NCBI GenBank assembly: GCA_019925095.2
Contig: CM034389.1
Span: forward strand, 25,098,935 to 25,162,934
Direction: 5' to 3'
Length of the DNA stretch: 64,000 nt
DNA from: Dendrolimus kikuchii
Lineage: Eukaryota > Arthropoda > Insecta > Lepidoptera > Lasiocampidae
Shown here: positions 1 to 10,962 of the stretch, piece after piece
Layout of the letters: each line of letters begins with the position of its first letter
Numbering within the stretch: the stretch's first letter is position 1
Program-made: the position numbers and the translations under genes
Notes under the pieces: model-generated
What the model was told of the DNA's origin: nothing
Database searches by the model: none
What the model saw: the letters and a program-made list of their open reading frames with translations, nothing else

Positions 1-238
1 ACGGACAGTATACCCGCAACGCTTGTCCAAGGCGGCTTGGCAGTTTTGACACATCGGTTATCTCGATGTGCAGGTTTTATCACGATGTTTTCCTTCACCG
101 TTGTTAGCACTTGGTAATTATAACGATATGCACAGTCGGTTGAAAAACTGCCTAAAAGGTGCATTTGTTCTGGCTAGGATTCGAACCCTCGCCCTTTGAG
201 TCTAGGACGCGTGCGCTAGCCATTACGCTACCACGGCT
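1..238 (-). mobile_element. tRNA-derived SINE (family S1), cut by window edge
   Basis: Read on the minus strand the right end is a tRNA-like head: an A-box-like TAGCGTAATGGCTAGCGC and a B box GGTTCGAATCC, followed by a body that is clearly the same as the better preserved copy at 34658-34972. The copy continues beyond base 1. It is a non-coding retroposon, not a functional tRNA, because the acceptor stem and the rest of the fold are not maintained. Confidence 0.8.
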
Positions 239-303
239 TGATAAGATAACACGGCGGATAAAGATAGATATTTTACTATTCTATTTTGATAAAAATTTAA
301 AAT

Positions 304-412
304 GTAAAATGGTTTTGAAGTCAATAATTTGGAGGCGATTTGGTGATTTTTTTTCTTAACTTAAAGTAACTATAATAAAATTACGAAAAAATCAACGTTA
401 CGTCTCATATCG
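304..412 (+). repeat. Unnamed interspersed repeat, copy 1
   Basis: About 110 bases, including the stretch TTTTTTCTTAACTT and ACTATAATAAAATTACG, recur in inverted orientation at 19166-19275. The shared region includes GGAGG(C/T)GATTT and ACGTCTCATAT. No coding capacity or recognisable family. The rest of 239-1148 is AT-rich with nothing I recognise. Confidence 0.6.
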
Positions 413-1148
413 TTAAGTTTTACAGTTTGTTTTGGATAAATTATTGATAAGCAGATAAAAATGGGCAATTGTTTCGTTTTACCCCACTGTCGACCTTTTA
501 CGACAATAGGAGCCTTAAGAAAATTAAACATCGACTTGACGTCATAAAGACTGTGTCACGCCCGCCACGAAATTGCTTCTAGACACAATCTTCAAACTTC
601 TAAGTTGCTATATAAATACAGATACACTCAAAGCTAATACCTATATAGATAACAGTTGCAACTGAAATGGAAAATCGATGCAGGCTTATCTTATCAAGTC
701 GAATGAAACAACCATGAAGAGATATCTAAGCTCTTTGCTGAAACGCCGACCGAGAATGGAGAATTCACAGAAAAACTGGCCAAGTGTATTTTGAACTAAC
801 AGACGAATGTATTTTTTATTGCTACTAATAAATAAAAAAAATAACGTATATGATGATCCAAACACCAAACAATGTTTTAAGCATACAGTCGTCTTCTATT
901 AATAAGTTAAATAAAATTTTGAAAGAAAATTTTCTAACACAGACGTACCCGGCATCACATGTTATTTTAAAATGAAATTTTTAACAGTTTGTAGCTAGTT
1001 CACGTATATTCAGTGTTGCTATAAGAACTTTCAATAGTCTACTTTTTTGCTTCAAAAAATGGTAGATTTTTTTAAAATTTAGAATTAATATTGAGCGTCG
1101 ATATCGTTTCCTAGTTTTATCCCCATTCCCCCCATTTTACGGTACTCT

Positions 1149-1360
1149 AGACAGGCCGACGGCTCACCTGAGAGCTTGGCAGACTCGTATTACGAATATG
1201 ACAGGTATCAAAATAAAGTGGAATTTGAAGTAATGTCTTACACCAGCTAGTATATCTAGAGACGTGTTAATCTCTAAACGATTGTTCACAAACATCGGGT
1301 CTAGGCCCGCTGATAGAATTGGTTACCGTCGCCAATGGATTTGCAACACCTGTGGTGCTA
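1149..1360 (-). repeat. 3' fragment of SINE-like family A, interrupted
   Basis: Bases 1149-1171 and 1310-1360 together give the 3' end of family A in minus orientation (GACAGGCCGACGGC, then GGTTACCGTCGCC and TTGCAACACC). They are separated by 138 bases (1172-1309) of unrelated sequence flanked by CTGA on both sides, as if a small insertion with a 4-bp duplication had split the copy. The right end runs directly into an RTE fragment at GGTGCTAC/ACGATC. Confidence 0.6.
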
Positions 1361-1692
1361 CACGATCAATTTGATCATGGAAGGGGTGTCGTGGCCTTCC
1401 ATGACTTCTGCATCCATCCACTTTTGCATTGTATATCTGTTTAGTCATTCTTTCATCATGCATTGTTTCCACATGCCCGAACCACCGGAGCATTCCTTTC
1501 CTTACCTTCACCCCGACACTCTCTTTCAGACCAACTCTCTTTCTTACTTCGGTATTACGAACGCGGTCCGCGAGCGTCACTCCGCAGATTTTGCGCAGTG
1601 CTCGCATCTCGACCGCGTTTACTCTACTTTCATGCTCTTTCTTCCATACCCAACTCTCGCTTCCATACGTGAGCGTAGGTACCAGCACCTAA
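1361..1692 (-). pseudogene. RTE-type LINE, reverse transcriptase C-terminal fragment
   Basis: The minus strand encodes about 110 codons of the region downstream of the reverse transcriptase of a non-LTR retrotransposon: motifs LTYGSESWVW, ALRKICGVTLADRVRN and RWFGHVE, and the GRPRH motif near the end. The same protein segment recurs at 35733-36100, 44832-45232, 45966-46217 and 46604-46866. The usual 3' end with (ATGT)n is missing here; the fragment instead abuts a family A piece, so this is a rearranged relic. 5' truncated, non-functional. Confidence 0.85.
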
Positions 1693-2037
1693 TTAATTGA
1701 ATAATAATGTTATATTTTTATTTATTCTGTGATTAACGCCTGTTTTGTATAGAGTAGTTTCCATAATTTATCATAATTTTATGTAGCAATATTTATCTCT
1801 AATATGATGTGGTAATTGTGTAAATTATAATTCGAAATCTTTCAATCGTATATAGACGGTATTCACTATATTTTATTTTCATGTTGGCAGACGCGCTAGA
1901 TTTTTACTGTGTTCGATTTATTTTATTACATGTAAAACTTTAAATATAATATTAAAATAATTATAAAATATTATCTTAAATTTCCAAACAATAATGTATT
2001 AAATTCCTATCATTCATAACGCTTTTAATTAAAATAC
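1693..2037. other. AT-rich stretch, nothing recognised
   Basis: No open frame of note, no RNA gene and no repeat shared with the rest of the window was seen. Confidence 0.5.
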
Positions 2038-2400
2038 TTTTCAACACACTTGCTCATAAAGTGGCTCTATGGTCACCGCAATTAGGCACAGAATGACACC
2101 CATTATCAAACTGTGAGTAAAAAACATTATAACTCACTAGTGAGTTATAGATTTTTTTTAAAATTTTTATTGGTTGAGTTGCTTTGTTCTTAAAAAAGTT
2201 TTTAATCAAAAAAAAGATCGTGTTCTATAGAACAAATAAATTAATGTTCCTATTGCTTGCTCATTTCATGCAACTTATTTAAATAGATAATTTTAACTCG
2301 TACGTGTTTAATAAATAAAACTTTCACTCATATATAACTTTTTTTATCTACTAAATAAAATGAGTTTTTGTTGTTATTTTATTCACAAGTGTGTTGAAAA
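2038..2400. mobile_element. Candidate MITE with 15-bp terminal inverted repeats
   Basis: TTTTCAACACACTTG at 2038-2052 is exactly inverted at 2386-2400 (CAAGTGTGTTGAAAA), with weaker similarity for about ten more bases. The 363-bp interior is AT-rich and non-coding and contains a 22-bp perfect palindrome at 2128-2149 around CACTAGTG. No clear target duplication was found, so the transposon reading is an inference. Confidence 0.45.
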
Positions 2401-2402
2401 AC

Positions 2403-2527
2403 GTCGTATGATACACGTGTGTATTGATGATTACCGTCCTCGGCTCTCTTAAGACCCTCGCCTACGGCTCGAGTCTCAATGGCGCCTCGGCGGTAATCAC
2501 CAATGTTACACACTAGTACCATAATGT
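2403..2527. repeat. Imperfect inverted repeat, hairpin element
   Basis: ATTGATGATTACCG near 2431 and CGGTAATCACCAAT near 2490 are near-perfect inverted copies, with weaker pairing continuing outwards (TATGATACACGTGTGT versus its counterpart up to TACCATAATGTA). The loop holds a GC-rich segment with CTCGGCTCTC and GGCTCGAG. It starts immediately after the candidate MITE on its left. Confidence 0.4.
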
Positions 2528-3146
2528 ACTATTATCAATTACTTCAATCCGTTGTCGGTTGTGCCAATTTGCTAAGTTTCTTATACTGTAAAATTGTTGG
2601 AGGGATGGCGAGGTGTTCTAAAAATGTTTGTGTAGAGTCAGTGTATGAAATATAGTGACGAGTTGCTGTTCTTTTATTACCAAAAACTCTTCTGAGTTGT
2701 TGCAAATATTACACTACGAACTTGCCCGTTTTTATTAAATATTTGTATTTTTTTTACATGTCTTTCAAAACGCGTATCTCATCAACAAATGACTTAAATA
2801 AAAAAGTCACTTTGAGACATCTTTATTATTGTATTTTTCAAGACACGTCTAACGATCCCCCGCGCGCTTTACACGCTCGCTTTTATATTCTCAGCTACAT
2901 TTATAGTGTGCCGGCCCTCTAAGTGCTATTGTTTTCTCAATTTCACTATACCATTACATGTATGTACAGGGTGATAAAGAAGACAGTTCCATTAAATTTT
3001 ATCTGCCAATATACCACCTATAGTGCAATAGTTGTCGAAATAGAATGCCTGTAACATACATAGAGGGAGTGAAACAATTTTGCCAATCAATTTTATACGG
3101 GTTGCACCTACTTTTATTATAATACCTATATATATTTCTATAATAT
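2528..3146. other. AT-rich stretch, nothing recognised
   Basis: Only short unsupported open frames; no repeat family shared with the window was noticed. Confidence 0.5.
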
Positions 3147-3659
3147 TGTTACGAGCTACAGGATTTGAATTAAAATAAATGCTGTTGGAATTACTATAGA
3201 GTTTATTAGAACTGTACAAACACGTATAAAACAGGTACAAAATAAAACTGGATGCTACCAGTTCACACTGCAAGATTCAATGCTATTCAAGACGCACAAA
3301 GTCCGTCACCATGTCGTTAATCGAAAGTACTACACACGTCTTAATCGTATCGTAGTCGTCGCTTGACTGCTTCACCCCTCCGTTCGGTCATTGTTTTATA
3401 CTAAAGTGTATAATAGAACAAAGGCTCGCGTTTGCCGAGTTAATCCCTCACACCTGGCAAGCTTCGACGGCCATAAAAAAAGGATTAGTTCGACTCTAAT
3501 TACAGCTATAAAATAATTACGATAACAATAGATGTTTTTTAAAGTTTAAACACGAAGTAAACAAAAGAACTCCGAATGCAGGAGGGGCAATAAACAAGGT
3601 GCGCAGCATTTCTTTTTCGGTATGTAACAATAGGTATGCAGGTGGCCCAACTTGTAACA
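3147..3659. mobile_element. Solo LTR, copy 1 (unidentified LTR retrotransposon)
   Basis: A 513-bp block that begins TGTTACGAG and ends CTTGTAACA, so it has TG/CA ends inside a 6-bp inverted repeat (TGTTAC/GTAACA). It is flanked by ATAT on both sides (3143-3146 and 3660-3663). A diverged homologue with the same ends and the same ATAT flanks lies at 21762-22227; shared blocks include GTTGGAATTACTATAGA and GTCGCTTGACTGC. No internal region lies next to either copy. The ATAT target is known for some Ty3/gypsy elements (297 and 17.6), so that superfamily is possible but unproven. Confidence 0.65.
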
Positions 3660-4435
3660 ATATATTTACATGCACACAAATATGTAGGTATTTTATAATA
3701 ACGTCTAGCTTTATGTATGTATGTACTGTGTGTGTATTTAATATGTAGATTAGTTTTAGTATGTACATTTAAATTATTCATATTTCCTGCTCTATATTGT
3801 CAGCAGATTAGTTAAGCCTAACCGCCCGCCCGCCTTAACAGCATGTCGCACTGTAAACTGTCAACATTCTACCGTCTCTGTACTGCCTATATTATATCTG
3901 CCACAAGCTCGATATTTTCAATGCATCGGTTAAGCACATTATGAACTTTCACTCTTTGTTAGCTTGTGTAATTTTATATATAATTTTTCCATTCTTTCTT
4001 CTTACACTATTATGTACATGAACATTTATTTTAAGCGTGGTGTGTTCATATCAAGAAGACCACTCCGCAATCATGTTTTCTATACCTCCACATTTGTTTA
4101 AAACTACACAAAGCTGTGTTGGCCAGTTTGTGAACCTAGTAAAAAAAGAATTTCCTTTAAGTCGAGTCGCTTTTAGCCCGCCTGTTGTTTTGCTAAGAAA
4201 GTAACATAAATATGCATTTCTGTGTTTTTTTTTATTGAGTAATAAAGTGTTATATATCTATCTATCTCTATGTTTTTACAAATGATCAGGTGATAATGAA
4301 AATAAGGGAGGAGTTAAAATTTTCTTATTCGCAACGAATTCAAATGCGCGATGAAACAGTCAAATGAAACAGATGTAAAATAATCCCAGAGATTGTTGAT
4401 TTAATATCACAATTGTATGAAGTAGAAACAAGTGG
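3660..4435. other. Non-coding stretch left of the BEL/Pao element
   Basis: AT-rich. Around 4236-4270 there is AATAAAGTGTTAT followed by TATC repeats, resembling the 3' end of the CR1/Jockey-type LINE family seen at 16650, 41875 and 57910, but no LINE protein remains could be read upstream. Confidence 0.4.
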
Positions 4436-4794
4436 TGTAGCATTCGATTGCCCAGCAAAGGCGATCGGATACCACTCTGGGTAAATTTGATCCTTTTCGA
4501 CGTTCAAGGTTCCTTTTCTAGCAGTAACGATATAAACACTGTACGTACCTGAGTCTGCAGCTAGCACCTTTTTTGTCTTTTAAGAGTTTGGTGGGATGTC
4601 ACTCGAATTTTTGCTTGCGCGCTCGTATTTTTTTGTTTTTCGTTCGGCCGCCGTTCTTGCACTGGTGTTGCCACTCTCCGCTTTGATCAGTACGTAGTGT
4701 TGACAGTCAAAAATTGACGTCTCGATATTGCTAGAGAGCTACAACACTTGAACATCGATCAAAATCAAAATCAATTCGATATGGTAACGATACA
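4436..4794 (-). repeat. 3' LTR of BEL/Pao element
   Basis: 359 bp; by direct reading it is identical to the LTR at 10987-11345. On the element's (minus) strand it begins TGTATCG and ends GCTACA, i.e. TG...CA. The flanking 5 bases 4431-4435 are AGTGG, repeated at 11346-11350. Just inside it (4795-4806) the element strand reads GGTGGGCGGGA, a purine-rich tract placed where a polypurine tract is expected. Confidence 0.95.
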
Positions 4795-4938
4795 TCCCGC
4801 CCACCAAAATGCCGATGGCATTTTCTGATAGTATAATAATAATAATCGATAAATTAAGATAAATATGATACATAGGATACATAAATATGATATATAAAAA
4901 ACAAAACTAAAATAAATATGATAAATAAATAATGAAAA

Positions 4939-7900
4939 CTAGTCCTCTACAGGTAGGGGACATAGTTTTACTAACGGACGTGATAAGACATGATTTTTGG
5001 CAGTTCTGACCAATGCACTCCGAGCCACGCCGTCACCACCAAAATGAAGGTCAACTACCCTTGCAAGTGACCAATGTAAAGGAGCTCGATTTTCGTCTTT
5101 GATTATCACCATCGAACCAATAGACAAAGGCCTGGAGTCTTTTGTCCATCTGGCGCGCTGCGTTAATGAGTTTAGGTACTCTGTTTTCCACCTATTCCAA
5201 AAGTTTTGTTGGAAGGCTTGAATCATTTGCCAACGAGGCAGACGTTTTATATTAGCATTCAAAAGATTTTCATCAGGAACCGCCGTCAATGGTTCTAAAG
5301 TAAGGAAGTGACCGGGTGTTAAGCATGACAAATCATTTGGGTCAGAACTAATCGGATAAAGGGGTCTTGAGTTTAGAACTGCCTCAATTTGGACAAATAA
5401 AGTAGTTAGCTCTTCAAACGTCAGTGTTTGATCTCCTACCACTCGATATAAATGAGATTTTGCAGCCTTTATTTGGATTTCCCAAACGCCGCCGAAATGT
5501 GGCCCACCAGGAGGATTGAATTTAAATTCAATGCTTTCTGCGTTAGAAGCTTGATGCATTAAAGGCAATAGTAGATTTTTAGCGCCAACAAAATTTGTCC
5601 CACAATCTGCGTGTATGATATTGCAACGACCTCGACGCCCTATAAAACGCCTTAATGCAGCGATAAACCCTTCTGCTGATAATGTAGATACAACTTCGAG
5701 ATGTACTGCCTTTGTCGCAAGGCAAATAAATAAGCATAAATAGGCTTTATCTATCTTGGCACCACGATGGGAGCCTAATTTGATCCGAAACGGGCCCCCG
5801 AAATCGACGCCTATGACAGAAAATGGCTTGACTCGATTTACTCGAAATGAAGGCAGATCGCTCATAATAGGCTGTAAAGGCTGAGGGTTATTACGAAAAC
5901 ATCGAATGCACTGTAAGAGGCGTCGTCGAATTATGCGTTTAGCCGCAATTATCCAGAATTGTTGAAGAAGTAAGAAATGTGTGGTATTTATGCCTGGATG
6001 CAAGTAGGTACGATGAATATAATCTATGATTAAATATGTGAGTGGGTGATCAGATGGCAAGAAGGCAGGATGTTTCTGTTCGAATTCTAAACCCGATCGA
6101 GATATTCTGCCACCCACCCTAAGCAATCCTTGCTCATCAAGGAATGGGCTGAGTTTTTTGAAAGGCTTACACAGACCTTTTTTTGATTTGATGTTCATAA
6201 TTACATCTGTAAAAACCTGATGTTGTACAAGTTTCACGATTTTCATCAAGGCACGATGACGTTCCACATTATTAATGAATTTATGTGAAATAGCCTGATT
6301 TGGGTTTTGAGATTTGTTGATAAAGCGATACATATATGCTACTACGTTAATGAGCTTTGATAAAGATGAAAAACGAGTGATTAAATTGTTGATAATTAAA
6401 GATTCACTATTATTGTTTAACGCGTTTTGTTCGCTTATTAATACTATTGACCGTCGTTCTTCAGCTTGAATAATCTGTTTTTCTTCGTGTGATGCGTCAA
6501 CAAAGCTTGAAGGCCAACAATGTTGAGGTTGGGATAGCCAACAAGGTCCCGCCCACCATAGATTATTCTGGATGATTTCACTAGGCAATTGTCCGCGTGA
6601 GCAAATGTCTGCCGGATTATCTACTGATAACACATGATGCCAGCATTTGGAGGGTATTATCTCTTGGATGTGACTCACACGATTTGCAACGAATGTGGTC
6701 CAGCGAGAGGAGGGTGAACGCAACCATGAAAGAACAACGGCGGAATCATACCAAAAGAAAGCAGTATTAATTTTAATATGAGCAAGGTAAGTGTCTTGAA
6801 TAAGTTTGTATAGGTCTGCGAGCAGAACTGCAGCACAGAGCTCTAAACGAGGCAACGATATCCGTTTTAAAGGTGCCACACGAGCCTTTGAACATACTAG
6901 ATGAATATGAGTGGTGTCATTTATATCGATGGTGCGCAAATATACAACAGCGCCATATGCGTTCTCGGAACTATCACAAAAGCCGTGAAGTTCGCAAGAT
7001 TTTGAATCAGAACAACTTAACTTACGAGGAATTCGAAGTTGAACAAGTTGTGATAATTCAGCCTTGTATGTAGTCCAAGTACGAACAACGTCATTGGGTG
7101 GTAGTTGATCCCATCCAATACCGAGTATCCATAATTTCTGAATATAAGTTTTGATTTGTATTGTAATGGGTGATAAGAAGCCTAAGGGGTCGAAAATTCT
7201 AGCTAATTCGCTCAAAATCGATCTTTTAGTACATGGATTTTCTGTCGGCTTAACTTCAAAGATGAACGTGTCTGATAAAGGTTCCCACTTTAGTCCCAGT
7301 ACCTTTAAAATGGAGGGTTCGGAGTTGTCGAAGGATACAGCGCTCGCTAAACAGTCCTGGATGGGAATGTCCGACAAAAGCTCAGACTGATTGGTAATCC
7401 ATTTTCTTAACTGGAAACCTCCACGTTCGAACATGGCAATAAGTTGTTGTTTGGCTTGTTGAGCATCTTCAAGCGAATTACATCCGGTTACTATATCATC
7501 CACGTATACATCAGATAATATTATTCCCTTTGCAATGGGATACAAATGACCATCATCTTTAGCAAGCTGTTGCAAGGTGCGGCATGCGAGAAATGGGGAA
7601 GAAGATACACCGTAAGTAACAGTATTAAGACGATACTCTTTAAGAGGTTCACTTGAAGATCGTCTCCAAAAAATACGCTGATATTCACGATGCTCCGGGT
7701 ATAATAAAATCTGGCGATACATCTGTCTTGCATCCGCTGTAAAAACGACATTGTGTCTTCTAAATCGCAAAAGGATTTCCATGATATTTGGTTGTAATTT
7801 AGGGCCGATAAGTTGAGTATCATTCAAGGAACGTGAATTAGCATCTTTAGCAGATGCGTCGAAGACTACCCGAAGACGTGTAGTCGCTGAATCCGAACGC

Positions 7901-10143
7901 AAGACACAATGGTGTGGAATATAATATTTACCTGAACTTAGTTCGTCTACTGGAACCAAAGACATATGACCGTTTGTGATGTAATCTGTCATAAATTCTA
8001 CATATTGTTCTTGCAAGTCGGAATCACGAGACAACCTACGCTCAATCGCATGAAATCGTCTCAAGGCAACATCACGAGATCCACAGAATATGGGTTCTGA
8101 AGTGTCCTTAAATGGTAAACGAACCATATATCTGCCAGAGGAATCACGAGAATAATTAGATTCGAAGAGTGTTTCACAACGAACTTCATCTGGAGTTAGC
8201 AGGGATGCCTTAGGAATAGAGTCTAATTCCCAGAAATGTTGGACCAATGATGTCAACTGATTGTCTATATCTGATGATGTATGAAGCAAGTTGTTCGACG
8301 CTAAACGAGTTTTTCCAAGGAGCAGCCATCCAAAAACTGAATTTAATGCCGTAGGTTGATTAACATTGCCTTTGATATGTTGATTCAAAAGTGAGTCTGC
8401 AAAAATATCGGCGCCAAACAGCAGATCGATAGGACCAGGAATATCAAAACCAGGGTCTGCTAGTCGTAAAGAATTGATATGTGACCAACCTGATGTGTTC
8501 AATTTCGCAATAGGTTGATCACCGCATATTGTGGAAATAACATGGAGATCTAAATCAAATAGTAACTTATTGTTTGTCCCGACCTTACAGGTAACATCAC
8601 CAAGAATATGAGCAAGTGATTCTCCAAGTCCACTGACGTTAACGTTCCCTCGAGTAGGACACAAACGTAACCGCTTAACTGCCGATTCGGTAATAAAGTT
8701 ACTTTGACTTCCAGTATCGAATAAAGCACGGAACGTTTGCATAACTCCAGAGGCGTCCTTAACTTGTACTATTGCTGTTGCCAATAGAACGGTGGTGCAT
8801 GAGGGAGATCTAGAAACTAAGGACAATTCAGTTGTATTTGAATCTATAGGAGTATCACGATGAAGTAAGGTATGATGCTTTCGTTTGCAATTGCGGCAAG
8901 AAAATACTGACTTACAGTCCTTCAATTGATGTGATGGCTTTAAACAGTTAAAACACCATTTTTTATCTGTTGCAATTTTCATTCGCTCTTCAAGAGTTTT
9001 CTCAAGAAATATTGAGCACGTGGAAATAGAATGAAGTTCGCCGCAAAAGGAACATTTACTCGTATACATGACACCTCCGGATTGGGTGATGTCTTCTGTG
9101 GGTGATGCGGTAACAAGTGAATGAGACATTGTAGTACGTTTGTTTGGTTGTGGAGTGATAGAAAACTTATACGACGGTTTTTTTAATTTTGCAGAATCAT
9201 CAAAATGAGTATCGCGCAGTAAGGCATCACATTTTGAATGCAAGAATGTTTTCAACTGATTATAAGTTGGCAACTCAACATCACAGTGCCTTTCTTCAAA
9301 ATCACGTCTCAATTTGGGATTAATTTTAGATAAAATAAGATAAGCTAAGACAAAATCCCACTGACCCACTGGAAGGTTAATCGTTTTTAAAATGCTCAAA
9401 TTCTCTTCAAATAAGTCAAGCGACTTTCGAAATGCATGTGCATCATTGTAATTAAATTCAACATTCAAAATTTCCCGCCAACATGTAAAGGCCAAATCAC
9501 GTTTGTTTTTATAGCGCGCGGATAATGCTAAATATGCTTCTCGATAATGTTCATGAGTAATTGGGAACGGTTTGACAATAGTTAAAGCATCACCGCTTAA
9601 AGACGATAACAAATAATGAAACCTTTCTGTATCGGTTAGAGAAGGTGAGTTATGTATCAACGTATTAAATGTATCAAAATATTCAGGCCATTTTTTAATA
9701 TCTCCACTAAAGGTGGGAAGCACGATTTTTGGTAAACGAATATTTGACGAAGCAGCGTCGTGGGAAATACTGGATTCCAATTTAGTTAAGTTGCGATTAA
9801 TCGATAATACCTTATAATACATTTCATCGAACTGTTCCTGAATTTCACTGTCTTGATTTTCAGAATCATCAAGAATTTCTAGAATTGTAAAATGCGCATC
9901 CTCGAAATTCGCGGCAATCTGTTTAATTTCTTGGTGATAAGAGAAAAACAAATCACGTTGAGTGGCATCATTAACGGCCGATATACCGACTTCCAAAGCT
10001 TTGGTTAAACGTTTATACGCAATAGTTCTTTTCCTACGTAGTGAAGGTAAATCCTGATGTGTGTATTCGATGTCTACAGATCTTGATTTAGATTTTTTGA
10101 AAGCGCTTAATTTGCGAGTCGAATGTTTACCAAACATCGACAT
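4939..10143 (-). CDS. gag-pol: BEL/Pao retrotransposon gag-pol polyprotein
   Basis: A single uninterrupted 1734-codon frame. In order: a Gag region with a DUF1759-type segment (about residues 115-300, near LPKIVLPTFSGD); zinc-knuckle cysteines at about 360-425 (CFNCLKPSHQLKDC); a retroviral-type aspartic protease with DTGS at about 475; reverse transcriptase with RVVFDAS and the catalytic YVDD at 879-882; an RNase H-like segment (GFCDSSENAYGAVVY, about 1054); an integrase with an HHCC zinc finger (about 1377-1410) and DDE residues in GVDFGGPF (~1446), HADCGTNF (~1511) and EIQIKAAK (~1553); and a DUF5641-type C-terminus. No env frame lies between the stop and the LTR. It would make, copy and insert the element's cDNA through virus-like particles. 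Intact domains and identical LTRs suggest a recent, possibly still active copy. The start was taken at the first Met of the frame. Confidence 0.96.
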   Translation of the reverse strand: MSMFGKHSTRKLSAFKKSKSRSVDIEYTHQDLPSLRRKRTIAYKRLTKALEVGISAVNDATQRDLFFSYHQEIKQIAANFEDAHFTILEILDDSENQDSEIQEQFDEMYYKVLSINRNLTKLESSISHDAASSNIRLPKIVLPTFSGDIKKWPEYFDTFNTLIHNSPSLTDTERFHYLLSSLSGDALTIVKPFPITHEHYREAYLALSARYKNKRDLAFTCWREILNVEFNYNDAHAFRKSLDLFEENLSILKTINLPVGQWDFVLAYLILSKINPKLRRDFEERHCDVELPTYNQLKTFLHSKCDALLRDTHFDDSAKLKKPSYKFSITPQPNKRTTMSHSLVTASPTEDITQSGGVMYTSKCSFCGELHSISTCSIFLEKTLEERMKIATDKKWCFNCLKPSHQLKDCKSVFSCRNCKRKHHTLLHRDTPIDSNTTELSLVSRSPSCTTVLLATAIVQVKDASGVMQTFRALFDTGSQSNFITESAVKRLRLCPTRGNVNVSGLGESLAHILGDVTCKVGTNNKLLFDLDLHVISTICGDQPIAKLNTSGWSHINSLRLADPGFDIPGPIDLLFGADIFADSLLNQHIKGNVNQPTALNSVFGWLLLGKTRLASNNLLHTSSDIDNQLTSLVQHFWELDSIPKASLLTPDEVRCETLFESNYSRDSSGRYMVRLPFKDTSEPIFCGSRDVALRRFHAIERRLSRDSDLQEQYVEFMTDYITNGHMSLVPVDELSSGKYYIPHHCVLRSDSATTRLRVVFDASAKDANSRSLNDTQLIGPKLQPNIMEILLRFRRHNVVFTADARQMYRQILLYPEHREYQRIFWRRSSSEPLKEYRLNTVTYGVSSSPFLACRTLQQLAKDDGHLYPIAKGIILSDVYVDDIVTGCNSLEDAQQAKQQLIAMFERGGFQLRKWITNQSELLSDIPIQDCLASAVSFDNSEPSILKVLGLKWEPLSDTFIFEVKPTENPCTKRSILSELARIFDPLGFLSPITIQIKTYIQKLWILGIGWDQLPPNDVVRTWTTYKAELSQLVQLRIPRKLSCSDSKSCELHGFCDSSENAYGAVVYLRTIDINDTTHIHLVCSKARVAPLKRISLPRLELCAAVLLADLYKLIQDTYLAHIKINTAFFWYDSAVVLSWLRSPSSRWTTFVANRVSHIQEIIPSKCWHHVLSVDNPADICSRGQLPSEIIQNNLWWAGPCWLSQPQHCWPSSFVDASHEEKQIIQAEERRSIVLISEQNALNNNSESLIINNLITRFSSLSKLINVVAYMYRFINKSQNPNQAISHKFINNVERHRALMKIVKLVQHQVFTDVIMNIKSKKGLCKPFKKLSPFLDEQGLLRVGGRISRSGLEFEQKHPAFLPSDHPLTYLIIDYIHRTYLHPGINTTHFLLLQQFWIIAAKRIIRRRLLQCIRCFRNNPQPLQPIMSDLPSFRVNRVKPFSVIGVDFGGPFRIKLGSHRGAKIDKAYLCLFICLATKAVHLEVVSTLSAEGFIAALRRFIGRRGRCNIIHADCGTNFVGAKNLLLPLMHQASNAESIEFKFNPPGGPHFGGVWEIQIKAAKSHLYRVVGDQTLTFEELTTLFVQIEAVLNSRPLYPISSDPNDLSCLTPGHFLTLEPLTAVPDENLLNANIKRLPRWQMIQAFQQNFWNRWKTEYLNSLTQRARWTKDSRPLSIGSMVIIKDENRAPLHWSLARVVDLHFGGDGVARSALVRTAKNHVLSRPLVKLCPLPVED

Positions 10144-10962
10144 GATTGATATTTTAATTTAAAAAAGTATTAATTAATAATAACAGCAAAACAGTTTAAG
10201 AATTGGTAAAATACAAATAATTAACGATGCTCTAAAAGAAAAAGGTGGAAACCGAATTTATTGTAACCAAAAAAATCTGTTATTGTTTACAATAACTTGA
10301 ATTCTACTAAACAGAACTGTAGTGGTTATTTATCAATTACTTATTTGTGTGTTATTGTGTTGCACAAAGAAACTAATAATAAGTTGCATCTATTAACGTA
10401 TAATGGAACGAGTATCCGATTTTCGAACGGTGAGTTGAATACCTACCTATACTATAATATAATATATACGTTTGGTAACAATACGCACAGGTCGACACGA
10501 TCGTACGAGTGTGAACAAAAAATGCGAGACTTACCGTCTTATGTTTAAAAATGACGAGTATGTTTTTGATGTTTTCTAGTAATAATGAATAATATTATAA
10601 GTGAATATTGTTAAATATGATGTAAAGAAAGCTAACTTAGTGTGTGGGCATAATATAAATAAACCAAACCAAATTGTGCACCGATGTAAATGGAGATTGA
10701 TTGCACAACTTAATTTCAGTGTTAGTTTTTTATAGATTCGACGGTGGAAATCAATGAACGATGAATGTGTTTGCAACTTAGTTTATGACGCGATGAATGT
10801 AGAAATAACTAGGAACGCAAAGATTGAAACTACCATTAACTATAGAAAGGATTTTAAATATTGTAATATAAAATATATAAATAATCCCAATAATTTTGCT
10901 TTAAATTAACTATAAACGCTAAAATATGTTGTATTATGTTAACTAACGATATAAAATGAGAT
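10144..10962 (-). other. 5' untranslated leader of the BEL/Pao element
   Basis: About 820 bases between the primer-binding site and the gag-pol start, AT-rich, with no substantial frame on the element strand. The open frame on the opposite strand at 10297-10548 has no recognisable features. Confidence 0.7.

Noticed and set aside
170..238. tRNA gene candidates at the heads of SINEs (also 34900-34972 and 43570-43667)
   Set aside because: A and B boxes are present but acceptor stems and anticodon arms do not fold; these are SINE promoters, not tRNA genes.
4795..4938. Possible env gene for the BEL/Pao element
   Set aside because: Only about 140 bases lie between the gag-pol stop and the 3' LTR; there is no room for an envelope gene.
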